Source of the DNA: an uncultured Clostridium sp.
Lineage (GTDB): Bacteria; Bacillota; Clostridia; Lachnospirales; Lachnospiraceae
Assembly: GCA_900544905.1 (NCBI GenBank)
Contig: UQXF01000070.1
Coordinates: forward strand, 1 to 19,031
Length of the DNA: 19,031 nt
Direction: 5' to 3'
Both the position numbers and the translations under genes were made by a program. The notes below the pieces were generated by a model. It was not told where the DNA came from. It saw only the letters and a list, made by a program, of their open reading frames with translations, and searched no databases. Every line of letters begins with the position of its first letter. Positions within the stretch are counted from its first letter, which is position 1. This document shows positions 8,513 to 16,441 of the stretch, piece after piece.

Positions 8513-8546
8513 GGAAGAGACCTGGGAAGAGACCTAGGTCTCTTCC
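8513..8546. terminator. bidirectional terminator with a duplicated arm
   Basis: GGAAGAGACCT occurs at 8513-8523 and again at 8525-8535, followed immediately by its reverse complement at 8536-8546. The right copy and the inverted copy form a perfect 22-base palindrome; the left copy can form the same 11-base stem with a 12-base loop. On the - strand the hairpin is followed by TTATTT. It lies between two convergent genes, and the permease stop codon (8534-8536) is inside it. Confidence 0.7.
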
Positions 8547-10201
8547 TGTTCCTCCAGATTCCGCACTCCTGAGCGTTTTGTCAGCAGCAGCACAATCAGG
8601 TTTGCCACAGCAAGAATGACAATCAGAATCAGTGCGGTAAAGGCGATAGATATTTTGGTATTGCAAAACAGGAAAAATCCTCCTACACATACCACTACAG
8701 TAAAGGCAATGGAAATAGCCATGGAGAAAAAGGTGTTATAATTCTCACGGAGCGCACTCATTTCATCATCCCATATGAGCTTTGGCTGGATGGAATCAAT
8801 ATAGATTCCCATGTAGGATACAAAGGTAATGGACATGATGCTGAGCAGAGTAAACAGCACAATATGTACCAGCGGAACCTTTACCAGAATACATGCCGGG
8901 ATAAAGTAAACCAATACACCGATGGCAGGAAACAGAATGCCCACAAATGCCTTGACATTCCACTGTGTAAAGTATGGAACAGGGATATATTTCATAAATG
9001 AAAAATGTTTGCCTTCCCTGGAAATAGCATTGGAGCTTAGACTGTTAATGGCAGCTACAATGACGGAGATACCCACGATTCCCAGCAGGAAAAACAGCTG
9101 GATGCGCAAATCCCTGTGGGCATAAAGGTGTCTTAGCTGTTCAAGGGTAATGGTACCGCTCTGGATTTTGTACATGGCATATACGAAAATCGGCCATAAA
9201 AAGTTAATGGCAATACAGTTGGTAAAAAATACCGGAGTCCGGATAAGAATCCGCACCTCCTTCATAAAATAGGACCAGGCAGGGCTGCGCTGTCTGCATT
9301 TTGCAAGCAGCTGCTCTAAAGCTTTTGTTTTATTGTGGCTGTCGGAAGACGTAAGACCAATCACACCACGGAAATATAAAGCTTCTGATAAGAGCAGCAT
9401 AATTGCAACCACCAGTACATTAACTGCGATATATTCAAAAAGTGCCAGAATACTTCCTTCGCTGAAGGTTTTTACGAAAAGCGGTACATTGGGAAAAATA
9501 TAGTTCATTACCGTAAAGAAGGTCTGGTCTCCGGAAGCTAAGGTTTCTACATAGTTGTCAATATCCATATTCTGTAAAAATCCGATGGAGCCCACCAGTG
9601 CAAGCACCATAACAAAGATAAGGATTACGGACAGCTTCTGGATGACGTCCTTGCTGCGGATTATCCTTGTAAATCCCATTACCAGCATACTCAAAATACC
9701 GCAGTAGGCAAGGGGGATAATTGGCAATGTGATGATTCCGATAATGGAGAGCAGCCAGTTTGCAAGTCCCATTTTGCTGCCAATGCCGTATCCGATGATG
9801 CATGCCAGCACCAATGCAATCTGCATAAAGTTTTCGCTGTAGAATGCGGCGGTAAACTTGGAGGCTACAATCTGATAGGCTTTAAGGGGCCATGGCAGTA
9901 AATATTCAATATCATTGGAAAAATAAAATTCGTTGAAAATAACATTTATGCCAAAAATCACGGTAAACAGGCAGATGACATGGAACATCAGCTGTATGCC
10001 GAGGGACTCGCAACCGATTGGCAGAAGGGTTTCCGTCATCAGCTTAACCAGTACGCCTACTCCTACGGCAACAGGCAGCAGTACGCCGAACAGTCCGAAT
10101 AAGGAAAGGATAACAATCATAACCTTTCTTCGTTTGTCCTGTGGCTCACTCATGCCAATGGCGGCGATAAATGTTTTGGTAAGGGTTAAATAACTATTCA
10201 T
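8534..10201 (-). CDS. ABC-2-type exporter permease
   Basis: This 555-residue, very hydrophobic protein has about 12-14 predicted membrane segments, starting with VMIVILSLFGLFGVLLPVAV near residue 27. The arrangement with a large loop near residues 285-330 and the phrase NDIEYLLPWPLKAYQIVASK resemble the putative ABC exporter permease family (Pfam PF16949). It would form the membrane channel for the ATPase encoded just upstream. The ATG at 10201 overlaps the ATPase stop by 8 bases, and a GGAG sits about 10 bases upstream inside the ATPase gene, which suggests translational coupling. The last codons and stop are part of the terminator palindrome, so the C-terminal NLEEQEET tail is partly dictated by that structure. 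The substrate (peptide, drug or lipid) cannot be told from the sequence. Confidence 0.9.
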   Translation of the reverse strand: MNSYLTLTKTFIAAIGMSEPQDKRRKVMIVILSLFGLFGVLLPVAVGVGVLVKLMTETLLPIGCESLGIQLMFHVICLFTVIFGINVIFNEFYFSNDIEYLLPWPLKAYQIVASKFTAAFYSENFMQIALVLACIIGYGIGSKMGLANWLLSIIGIITLPIIPLAYCGILSMLVMGFTRIIRSKDVIQKLSVILIFVMVLALVGSIGFLQNMDIDNYVETLASGDQTFFTVMNYIFPNVPLFVKTFSEGSILALFEYIAVNVLVVAIMLLLSEALYFRGVIGLTSSDSHNKTKALEQLLAKCRQRSPAWSYFMKEVRILIRTPVFFTNCIAINFLWPIFVYAMYKIQSGTITLEQLRHLYAHRDLRIQLFFLLGIVGISVIVAAINSLSSNAISREGKHFSFMKYIPVPYFTQWNVKAFVGILFPAIGVLVYFIPACILVKVPLVHIVLFTLLSIMSITFVSYMGIYIDSIQPKLIWDDEMSALRENYNTFFSMAISIAFTVVVCVGGFFLFCNTKISIAFTALILIVILAVANLIVLLLTKRSGVRNLEEQEET

Positions 10202-10916
10202 GGGCAGTCATCTCCAAAAAGATTTTTTCAAGGTCCATATCCGGATAGCGGGCAGTCAGTTCTTCCAGTGTTCCGTAGAATAAGGCTTTGCCCTGATTGA
10301 TGATGATTACCTTATCACAGAGCTTTTCAGCCACCTCCAGTACATGGGTGGAGAATAAAACAGAATTACCGGCATCGGCATGTTCCCGCATCATATTCTT
10401 CAGGTTATAGGCTGATTTTGGGTCCAGACCGGTCAGCGGTTCATCCAGAATCCAGACAGCAGGGTCGTGAACCAGTGCGGCGGCAACCATCATTTTCTGA
10501 CGCATGCCGTGGGAATAACTCTGCATAGGCTTGTCCAGAACCTCTGCTAAATCAAAGCGGGTGGCAAAGGTTTTGATGCGTTCCCTGCGTACATCTGTGG
10601 GAACCTTGTATATATCGGATATCAGATTCATAAACTCCAGTCCCTTAAGGCGCAGGAACATATCCGGGCTGTCCGCAATGTAACCGATAACCTGTTTTGC
10701 CTTCAGGGGCTCTTTTTGCATATCAAAGTGATTAATGGTAATTGTGCCGGAGTCCGGCTTTAAGATACCGGTAAGCATTTTTAAGGTGGTGGTTTTCCCG
10801 GCACCGTTTGGTCCGATAAATCCCACAATCTCACCATCATTTACGGTGAGATTTAGATTGTCTACAGCACGGATGGTTCCGTTGTAGGTTTTGGTGACAT
10901 TCTCAATCTGAATCAT
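10194..10916 (-). CDS. ABC transporter ATP-binding protein
   Basis: This 240-residue ATPase powers the permease that follows it. Visible motifs are Walker A GPNGAGKT (35-42), the Q-loop around Gln75, ABC signature YSHGMRQK (134-141), Walker B VWILDEP (154-160) and the switch His191 in FSTHV. All catalytic residues are present. The frame is open to an ATG at 10955, but I place the start at 10916 (MIQIENV). AGAAAGGAAA sits 7 bases before it, and ABC domains of this class begin with such a strand. The signature has SHGM in place of LSGGQ, which is common in ABC-2 exporters of the CcmA/YtrB type. Two near-identical AT-rich boxes lie just upstream. The exporter may share a transcript with the transglycosylase gene 85 bases upstream, since no clear terminator separates them. 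Confidence 0.93.
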   Translation of the reverse strand: MIQIENVTKTYNGTIRAVDNLNLTVNDGEIVGFIGPNGAGKTTTLKMLTGILKPDSGTITINHFDMQKEPLKAKQVIGYIADSPDMFLRLKGLEFMNLISDIYKVPTDVRRERIKTFATRFDLAEVLDKPMQSYSHGMRQKMMVAAALVHDPAVWILDEPLTGLDPKSAYNLKNMMREHADAGNSVLFSTHVLEVAEKLCDKVIIINQGKALFYGTLEELTARYPDMDLEKIFLEMTAHE

Positions 10917-10932
10917 GTAAGTTTCCTTTCTG

Positions 10933-10972
10933 CTTATAATAAGTTTCGCAATCACTTATATAATAAAGTTTC
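10933..10972 (-). promoter_or_regulatory. tandem near-identical boxes upstream of the ABC exporter
   Basis: On the + strand CTTATAATAAGTTTC (10933-10947) and CTTATATAATAAAGTTTC (10955-10972) differ only by three inserted bases, and their starts are 22 bases apart, about two helical turns. The first contains the dyad CTTAT-A-ATAAG. On the - strand both contain TATTAT, so one or both may also act as -10 elements. The layout suits a dimeric repressor such as a GntR/YtrA-type regulator, but no regulator gene is in view. Confidence 0.4.
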
Positions 10973-11001
10973 ATAGATGCAGCAGTCTGTAACCGGGAAG
11001 C

Positions 11002-11706
11002 CTAAGCAATTGTGTCTGGTACTGCTGAAATGGTATAAACCCGGGCAGGTGCGGTGACATCATTGGAGGCAGCCGCATAGATGGTGCTTGCAACGCTGTT
11101 ATCATTCTGTGGTGCGGCAGTAGCATAAATGGCACTATCCGCAGAAAAACCATTGTCCATATAGGCAAGTACCTTTTGGACATAGCTCTGGGTCTCCTTA
11201 AACGGAGGAATTCCGTTATACTTGTCCACGTTGCCCGGTCCGGCATTGTATGCTGCAAGGGCAAGGGAGGTATCACCGTCATATTTATGTAACAGCTGGG
11301 AGAGATATTTTGCCCCGCCCATGATATTCTGTCCGGCGTCATAGGGATTGGAAACTCCCAGTGAGGAAGCGGTGCCGGGCATAAGCTGCATAACACCGAT
11401 GGCGCCAGCGCTGGAAACGGAATCCGGATTAAAGCCGGATTCCTGTTTGGCAACAGCCTTTAAAAGATTGGCATCCACTCCATATTTGGCGGCAGCTTCT
11501 GTGAAATAGCGCTCCAGGGATGCAGGTGCAGACAGGGAACCGGACTTGTCCTGGGGTATTCCTGTATTGCCTGATTCCGGCTGGGCATATATTATGGTCT
11601 CCTGCTCTAATATGGAATCAAAATCACTGCTGCCGGAGCCGTTTGTATTTGTTGATTTGCTGTATGTACTCTCGTCTATGACCCTGAGGCCGTCAATATA
11701 AACCAT
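11002..11706 (-). CDS. lytic transglycosylase (SLT domain), no signal peptide
   Basis: This 234-residue protein carries a Slt70-type catalytic domain at about residues 64-182, which cleaves peptidoglycan glycan strands with formation of 1,6-anhydromuramic ends. The catalytic Glu89 lies in AVAKQESGFNP, followed by GVMQLMPGTA (104-113) and AYNAGPGNV (152-160), all family hallmarks. The N-terminus (MVYIDGLRVIDESTYSKS) is hydrophilic, so there is no signal peptide or membrane anchor. Residues 15-60 and 185-234 are low-complexity Ser/Thr/Ala tails. Leaderless SLT proteins of this kind occur in motile Clostridia and may be exported by a specialised route such as the flagellar one; that is inference. 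The ATG at 11706 has AAAGGA 7 bases upstream. I see no good terminator after the stop. Confidence 0.92.
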   Translation of the reverse strand: MVYIDGLRVIDESTYSKSTNTNGSGSSDFDSILEQETIIYAQPESGNTGIPQDKSGSLSAPASLERYFTEAAAKYGVDANLLKAVAKQESGFNPDSVSSAGAIGVMQLMPGTASSLGVSNPYDAGQNIMGGAKYLSQLLHKYDGDTSLALAAYNAGPGNVDKYNGIPPFKETQSYVQKVLAYMDNGFSADSAIYATAAPQNDNSVASTIYAAASNDVTAPARVYTISAVPDTIA

Positions 11707-11803
11707 AAAAAAATCCTTTCATAAGTAAAAATCCAATTAAATCCATTGTACAATAAAATAAGCAAAAATGGAATGAAAAGTTAAGGATTTTATGCGTAAT
11801 GTG

Positions 11804-11812
11804 TGATACAAT
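11804..11812 (+). promoter_or_regulatory. extended -10 promoter for the carboxyltransferase gene
   Basis: TGATACAAT matches the extended -10 form TGnTACAAT. The -35 region at the right distance (near 11784-11789) is poor, as is usual for extended -10 promoters. The leader would be about 55-60 bases. The 168-base gap 11707-11875 separates divergent genes; I found no convincing promoter for the - strand transglycosylase gene, although a TACAAT-like -10 is present near 11740. Confidence 0.5.
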
Positions 11813-11875
11813 AATTGCACAACGTGCGGTATCAAAAGCAGAGTTTCACAATTATCTGGTACAAGGAGAGGAAAA

Positions 11876-13411
11876 ATGTATTTAAAAAACGTAAACCCAT
11901 ATAGCATAACCAGGCAGCATACGAGGGACAAGCTGCATATTATAGAGCGGATACGCCTGCTTTTCGACAGGGGAAGCTTTACGGAATATTATCCGGAGGA
12001 AGCCTTTTCTCCGGCATTTGAACAGGGTACAGAAAATGATGCAGGAGATGTCAAAAAGAAGAGTACCGGATATGATGGTGTTATCACCGGATACGGGAAT
12101 ATATATGGACAGAAGGTATATTTTTACGGGCAGGATTTTACCTGTATGGGAGGTACCTTCGGTTACCAGCACAGCAAGCAGATTATTGCCATCTTAAAGG
12201 AGGCGATTGCTGACAGAAAACCGGTGGTGGGAATTTATGATGGCGGCGGTGCCAGGATTCAGGAGGGAGCAGCATCGGTTGCCGGTTGCGGAGAGCTGTT
12301 CCGGATGAATGCAATGGCGTCGGGGTATATTCCGCAGATTGCTATTATAGCGGGAACCTGTGCCGGAGGGGCGGTCTATTCTCCGGGACTGGCGGATTTT
12401 GTCTTTACCATTGATAAAATCAGCAATCTTTTTGTGACGGGTGCCAAGGTGATTAACGAGGTTCAGGGAACCGATTATCTGATTGAGGAGCTGGGAGGCG
12501 CTGAAATCCATTCTTCCATCAGTGGAGTGGCGCATTTCCGCATGGAGAGTGAGAAGGCATGTTATGACAGGGTGCGCCGGCTGATAGATATTCTGCCGCC
12601 ATGCTACATGGAAGAACGGTGTTTTCGGACAGACAGGTACCGTGAAAAGGATATTACGGATATATGTACATTTCTGCCGAAGGACAAGCAGAAGGTATAT
12701 GATGTGAAGCCGGTTATCAGGGAGATATTAGATGATGACAGCTTTATTGAGGTACATGAGGAATTTGCGAAAAATATTGTGGTGGGCTTCGGCAGTCTTG
12801 GCGGAATTACAGTAGGGGTGGTTGCAAACCAGACATTACATAAAAACGGTTCTCTTGATGTGGACGCCGCGGACAAGGCGGCACGGTTTGTACAGTATTG
12901 TGATTGCTATAATATTCCGGTTATCACTCTGGCGGATTCCACCGGATTTGTCATGGAGGCAGAGCAGGAGCACAAGGGACTGATTCGCCATGGGGCGAAA
13001 ATGATTCAGGCCTATGCCAATGCCACAACTATCCGCCTGACGGTCATTTTGAGGAAGGCTTACGGTGGTTCCTATATTTTCATGGGCTGCAAGCAGTTAG
13101 GCGCCGACAGGCATTATGTCTGGCCGGAGGCAGAGGTTGCAGTGATGAAGGCGGAGGGTGCCGTTGCGGTTATATGTCACAGCCAGCTCGGCAAACTGGA
13201 AGGAGTGGAAAAGGAAGACTATCTGAAGGAGCAGCTTGCCCAGTACCGGAAGCATTATATGAACAGCGACATGGTGTTAAAACGGCATTTTGTAGATGGT
13301 GAGATTAAACCGGAAAAGACCAGGGAGGTTCTGTACCAGGATTTGATTCGTTTAAGCGGCAGACCGGCAGCACAGGGAGTTGCCAAAAAACATGCCAATA
13401 TACCGGTGTAA
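11876..13411 (+). CDS. acyl-CoA carboxyltransferase (PccB/MmdA/12S type), orphan
   Basis: This 511-residue protein is a two-crotonase-domain carboxyltransferase subunit, as in propionyl-CoA carboxylase beta, methylmalonyl-CoA decarboxylase alpha and the transcarboxylase 12S subunit. It moves a carboxyl group between biotin and an acyl-CoA. The first oxyanion segment is GGGARIQEG (123-131), followed by CAGGAVYSPGLADF (162-175). The second half has DSTGFVMEAEQEHKGLIRHG and RKAYGGSYIFM (from about 393). There is no zinc ribbon, so it is not a bacterial AccD. Length is normal. AAGGAGAGG precedes the ATG by about 6 bases. No biotin carboxylase, biotin carrier or decarboxylase membrane subunit lies beside it, so its partners must be elsewhere. 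Carboxylase and sodium-pump decarboxylase roles both remain possible. Confidence 0.92.
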   Translation: MYLKNVNPYSITRQHTRDKLHIIERIRLLFDRGSFTEYYPEEAFSPAFEQGTENDAGDVKKKSTGYDGVITGYGNIYGQKVYFYGQDFTCMGGTFGYQHSKQIIAILKEAIADRKPVVGIYDGGGARIQEGAASVAGCGELFRMNAMASGYIPQIAIIAGTCAGGAVYSPGLADFVFTIDKISNLFVTGAKVINEVQGTDYLIEELGGAEIHSSISGVAHFRMESEKACYDRVRRLIDILPPCYMEERCFRTDRYREKDITDICTFLPKDKQKVYDVKPVIREILDDDSFIEVHEEFAKNIVVGFGSLGGITVGVVANQTLHKNGSLDVDAADKAARFVQYCDCYNIPVITLADSTGFVMEAEQEHKGLIRHGAKMIQAYANATTIRLTVILRKAYGGSYIFMGCKQLGADRHYVWPEAEVAVMKAEGAVAVICHSQLGKLEGVEKEDYLKEQLAQYRKHYMNSDMVLKRHFVDGEIKPEKTREVLYQDLIRLSGRPAAQGVAKKHANIPV

Positions 13412-13441
13412 GTCCTGAAGGGGACGAAATTCAGAAAAATA

Positions 13442-13470
13442 TTGTAAATATTTAACATATATGTCATAAT
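13442..13470 (+). promoter_or_regulatory. sigma-A promoter for the EAL protein gene
   Basis: TTGTAA at 13442-13447 and CATAAT at 13465-13470 are 17 bases apart, with a TG one base before the -10 (extended form). A small AT-only inverted repeat (AAATATT 13437-13443 / AATATTT 13447-13453, 3-base loop) overlaps the -35. Transcription should start near 13477, leaving a leader of about 23 bases. Confidence 0.65.
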
Positions 13471-13499
13471 AAAGGTATGTTTTTATGAGGAGGACTATG

Positions 13500-15428
13500 A
13501 TGGAAAAGATAACATATTTCGATTATTGTGCTTTTATCATACTTATTATATTGCTTGTTTCAACTATATTCCGAAGAATGACGAAGGGTAGATTAAACCG
13601 TTATTTTTTTGCCATGCTGGCAGTGTCCATCTTGTCGGTAATAGCTGATATTGCTGCCATCAATCTGGATAAGATGGGTGTGGGCTATGTCACTGCAAAA
13701 TATATTGCACATACCATGTATTTATTGTTACATACGCTTATAACACCCTTATATATTTTATATCTGGTGGCGCAGACAGACACCTGGCACAGGTTAAATA
13801 GCAGCAGAGCCCAGAAAATTGTACTTTTTGTGCCATTTCTGGTGGTGCTGGCGGCACTAATCATTAATCCGTTCCGTCACATCATATTTTATTTGGATGG
13901 CAATGATTATTATACGAGAGGGAGTCATTTCCTGTTACTGTATGCCGCCGCAGTCATTTACATTATCTATGGGATTTTTTATATATGCCATTACAGAAAG
14001 CTGTTCAGCAAAAGGCGTTATACAGCACTGGTAGCTATTTTTCCATTTATGATAGTGGCAGTTGTTATCCAGTATTTCTTCCCGGCGATGGTGGTGGAAA
14101 TGTTTGCTAATGCATGCGGACTGCTTTTTATTTCCATGATGATTCAAAGACCGGAGGAAACCATTGACATTGCGACCGGACTTGGCAAATTAAGCGCCTA
14201 TGTTGCAGATATGAAGAGAGGCTTTGCCAATGGAAAACCAGTGGAAATCATATTAATTAATGTAGCCAACTATAATACAATCCGGGATATGTTAGGCTAT
14301 GATGGCATGAATGAGGTGCTCCATAAGATTGCGGGTAAGATGGCGCAGTTTAACAGAAAGCAGGGCATTGAGGCAGAGCTGTACTATCTGGGGGCAGGGA
14401 AATTCCGGTTTGTAATGGATTACCGGCATTTTGATAAGACGGAGGACGCGGCAAAGCAGATAAATGCATTCATGAAAAAGGATTTCCAGTTTAACCAGAT
14501 GGAGTTGAACCTTGTAACCTGTGTCTGTATTGCAAGGTGCCCGGAGGATATTGCAGATGTGGATTCTCTCCTCGCCTTTGGAAATGATTTGAACACAAAG
14601 GCATACACCGGCGAGGTGCTCTATGCGTGTGATATTTATAAGAAAGAATATTACGATATCATGAGAGACATGGATTGGATTATAGAGCGTGCTTTAGTGG
14701 AGCGCAAATTTTCTGTGTATTATCAGCCAATTTACTCTGTGAATGAACAGCGCTTTAACTCAGCGGAGGCGCTGCTGCGGTTAAAGGATGACAAGTATGG
14801 ATTTATTTCACCGGAGATTTTCATACCGGCAGCAGAAAAGAGTGGTGCGATTCATAAAATTGGTGCCTTTGTTTTAGATGAGGTGTGCCGGTTTATTGCC
14901 AGCGAGGAGTACAAGGCACTGCAGCTTGATTATATTGAAATCAACCTGTCTGTGGCACAGTGTATGCAGAATGACCTGGCAAATCAGGTATTGGAAACCA
15001 TTGATAAATATAAGATTACACCGGACCAGATTAATTTAGAGATTACAGAGACTGCGGCATCCTATTCCCAGAAAACCATGCTGGAAAACCTGAGTGTTTT
15101 AAGCGATGCCGGAATCAGCTTTTCACTGGATGATTTTGGAACGGGATATTCCAATATGAGACGTATTGCCTCTTTGCCGCTTCATTTAGTGAAGCTGGAT
15201 AAGAGCTTTGCCGATATGGGTGAGAATCCGAAATTGCAGATTATACTTCAGAATACCATCCAGATGATTAAGGCAATGAATATGAAAATTGTGGTGGAGG
15301 GGATTGAGACAGAAAAGCTGGTACAGCAGTTTTCGGATTTACAATGTGAGTATATACAGGGATATTATTATTCAAAACCGATACCGAAGGAAGAATTTGT
15401 AGACTTTATCAAAGAGTCTATAGGATAA
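13500..15428 (+). CDS. seven-TM sensor with degenerate GGDEF and intact EAL domain
   Basis: This is a probable membrane c-di-GMP phosphodiesterase of 642 residues. Seven hydrophobic helices occupy about residues 1-220, ending at FISMMIQRPEE. A GGDEF-like domain follows (about 225-375) in which the active-site motif reads GAGKF (298-302), so cyclase activity is very unlikely. The EAL domain (about 390-640) keeps the residues needed for metal binding and catalysis: E423 in EALLR, N482 in INLS, E514 in EITET, D544-D545 in DDFGTG, K565, E600 in VVEGIE and Q620 in IQGYYYSKP. The frame opens at 13485, but GAGGAGG (13487-13493) is ideally placed for the ATG at 13500 and would lie inside an earlier start. 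The gene has its own promoter and terminator. The signal sensed is unknown. Confidence 0.9.
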   Translation: MEKITYFDYCAFIILIILLVSTIFRRMTKGRLNRYFFAMLAVSILSVIADIAAINLDKMGVGYVTAKYIAHTMYLLLHTLITPLYILYLVAQTDTWHRLNSSRAQKIVLFVPFLVVLAALIINPFRHIIFYLDGNDYYTRGSHFLLLYAAAVIYIIYGIFYICHYRKLFSKRRYTALVAIFPFMIVAVVIQYFFPAMVVEMFANACGLLFISMMIQRPEETIDIATGLGKLSAYVADMKRGFANGKPVEIILINVANYNTIRDMLGYDGMNEVLHKIAGKMAQFNRKQGIEAELYYLGAGKFRFVMDYRHFDKTEDAAKQINAFMKKDFQFNQMELNLVTCVCIARCPEDIADVDSLLAFGNDLNTKAYTGEVLYACDIYKKEYYDIMRDMDWIIERALVERKFSVYYQPIYSVNEQRFNSAEALLRLKDDKYGFISPEIFIPAAEKSGAIHKIGAFVLDEVCRFIASEEYKALQLDYIEINLSVAQCMQNDLANQVLETIDKYKITPDQINLEITETAASYSQKTMLENLSVLSDAGISFSLDDFGTGYSNMRRIASLPLHLVKLDKSFADMGENPKLQIILQNTIQMIKAMNMKIVVEGIETEKLVQQFSDLQCEYIQGYYYSKPIPKEEFVDFIKESIG

Positions 15429-15443
15429 ATTTTATCAATAAAC

Positions 15444-15470
15444 GGCTGCTTGTAACGGGCAGCCATTTTT
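15444..15470 (+). terminator. intrinsic terminator of the EAL gene
   Basis: GGCTGC (15444-15449) pairs with GCAGCC (15459-15464) across a 9-base loop, followed by ATTTTT. It begins 15 bases after the stop codon. Confidence 0.85.
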
Positions 15471-15476
15471 AGATTG

Positions 15477-15485
15477 TGCTATAAT
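15477..15485 (+). promoter_or_regulatory. extended -10 promoter for map
   Basis: TGCTATAAT is a perfect extended -10 (TGnTATAAT). Its -35 position falls in the preceding terminator stem and is poor. The leader to the ATG at 15521 is about 30 bases. Confidence 0.6.
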
Positions 15486-15520
15486 AAAAGGTAATTTAGA
15501 AAAGTTGGAGGCGTAATAAT

Positions 15521-16396
15521 ATGATAAAGAAGCTTAACAGGAATGACCCGTGCTGGTGCGGCAGCGGGAGAAAATATAAGGTGTGCCATGAGGCATTTGA
15601 TGACCGGATTAAACGAATGGCAAGGGAGGGACATGAAGTGCCGCCTCACAATATTATAAAAACACCGGAGCAGATTGCTAAAATCAAAGAAAGCTGCAAG
15701 ATTAACATAGCGGTACTGGATTATATTGAAGAGCATATTCATGAGGGTATGAGTACAGCGGAGATTGATAAGATTGTATATGATATGACAACAGACATGG
15801 GCGGTATTCCGGCACCCTTGAATTATGAGGGTTATCCTTATAGCGTGTGTACTTCCGTAAATGACCAGGTTTGTCACGGATTTCCCTCCAAGGATGTAAT
15901 CTTAAAGTCAGGAGATATTATTAATGTGGATTGTTCCTCCATTTTGGATGGGTATTTTTCGGATTCCTCCAGAATGTTCTGTATCGGTGAGGTAAGCCCG
16001 GAAAAGCAGAAGCTGGTACAGGTGACGAAAGAATGTGTGGAACTTGGATTAAAGGAAGTAAAGCCGTGGGGTTTTTTAGGTGACATGGGACAGGCGGTTC
16101 ATGACCATGCCTTTGCCAATGGATATACGGTAGTCCGTGAAATTGGAGGACATGGTGTGGGTCTGGAATTCCATGAGGAGCCATGGGTTGGTTATAATTC
16201 AAAACGTGGACAGGAAATGCTTATGGTTCCGGGAATGATATTTACCATTGAACCCATGGTGAATATGGGAAAGGTGGAAATCTTTACCGATTCAAAAAAC
16301 GGATGGGAGGTATATACAAAGGATGGAATGCCTTCTGCCCAGTGGGAAATTATGGTACTGGTGACAGAGGATGGAAATGAAGTGTTGTGCTGGTAG
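15521..16396 (+). CDS. map: methionine aminopeptidase type I with N-terminal SEC-C zinc motif
   Basis: This enzyme removes the initiator methionine from new proteins in the cytoplasm. It has 291 residues. The N-terminal 25 residues are a SEC-C motif (NDPCWCGSGRKYKVCH; ligands Cys11, Cys13, Cys22, His23), the zinc-binding tag also found at the end of SecA. The pita-bread domain follows, with metal ligands Asp137, Asp148, His211, Glu244 and Glu276 at nearly the same spacing as E. coli D97, D108, H171, E204 and E235. The substrate-site histidines His119 and His218 are also present. GGAGG lies about 10 bases before the ATG. SEC-C-tagged MetAPs are known and may dock on ribosomes; here that role is inference. 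The gene is monocistronic and away from the ribosomal-protein cluster, so it may be a second map copy. Confidence 0.95.
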   Translation: MIKKLNRNDPCWCGSGRKYKVCHEAFDDRIKRMAREGHEVPPHNIIKTPEQIAKIKESCKINIAVLDYIEEHIHEGMSTAEIDKIVYDMTTDMGGIPAPLNYEGYPYSVCTSVNDQVCHGFPSKDVILKSGDIINVDCSSILDGYFSDSSRMFCIGEVSPEKQKLVQVTKECVELGLKEVKPWGFLGDMGQAVHDHAFANGYTVVREIGGHGVGLEFHEEPWVGYNSKRGQEMLMVPGMIFTIEPMVNMGKVEIFTDSKNGWEVYTKDGMPSAQWEIMVLVTEDGNEVLCW

Positions 16397-16441
16397 CAGA
16401 AGGACTTCATTTATACGATATCTGTTACAGCTTGGGTAGAT

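Noticed and set aside
10971..11453. 160-residue frame on the - strand
   Set aside because: It overlaps the lytic transglycosylase in another frame and is a Pro/Leu-rich shadow without motifs.
13416..13436. Terminator after the carboxyltransferase gene (CTGAA/TTCAG)
   Set aside because: Only five base pairs, followed by A residues instead of T, so it would not terminate + strand transcription.
16379..16408. Terminator after map (GAAGT/ACTTC with inner TGCT/AGCA)
   Set aside because: The stem is interrupted by unequal bulges, overlaps the coding end and lacks a proper T-run.
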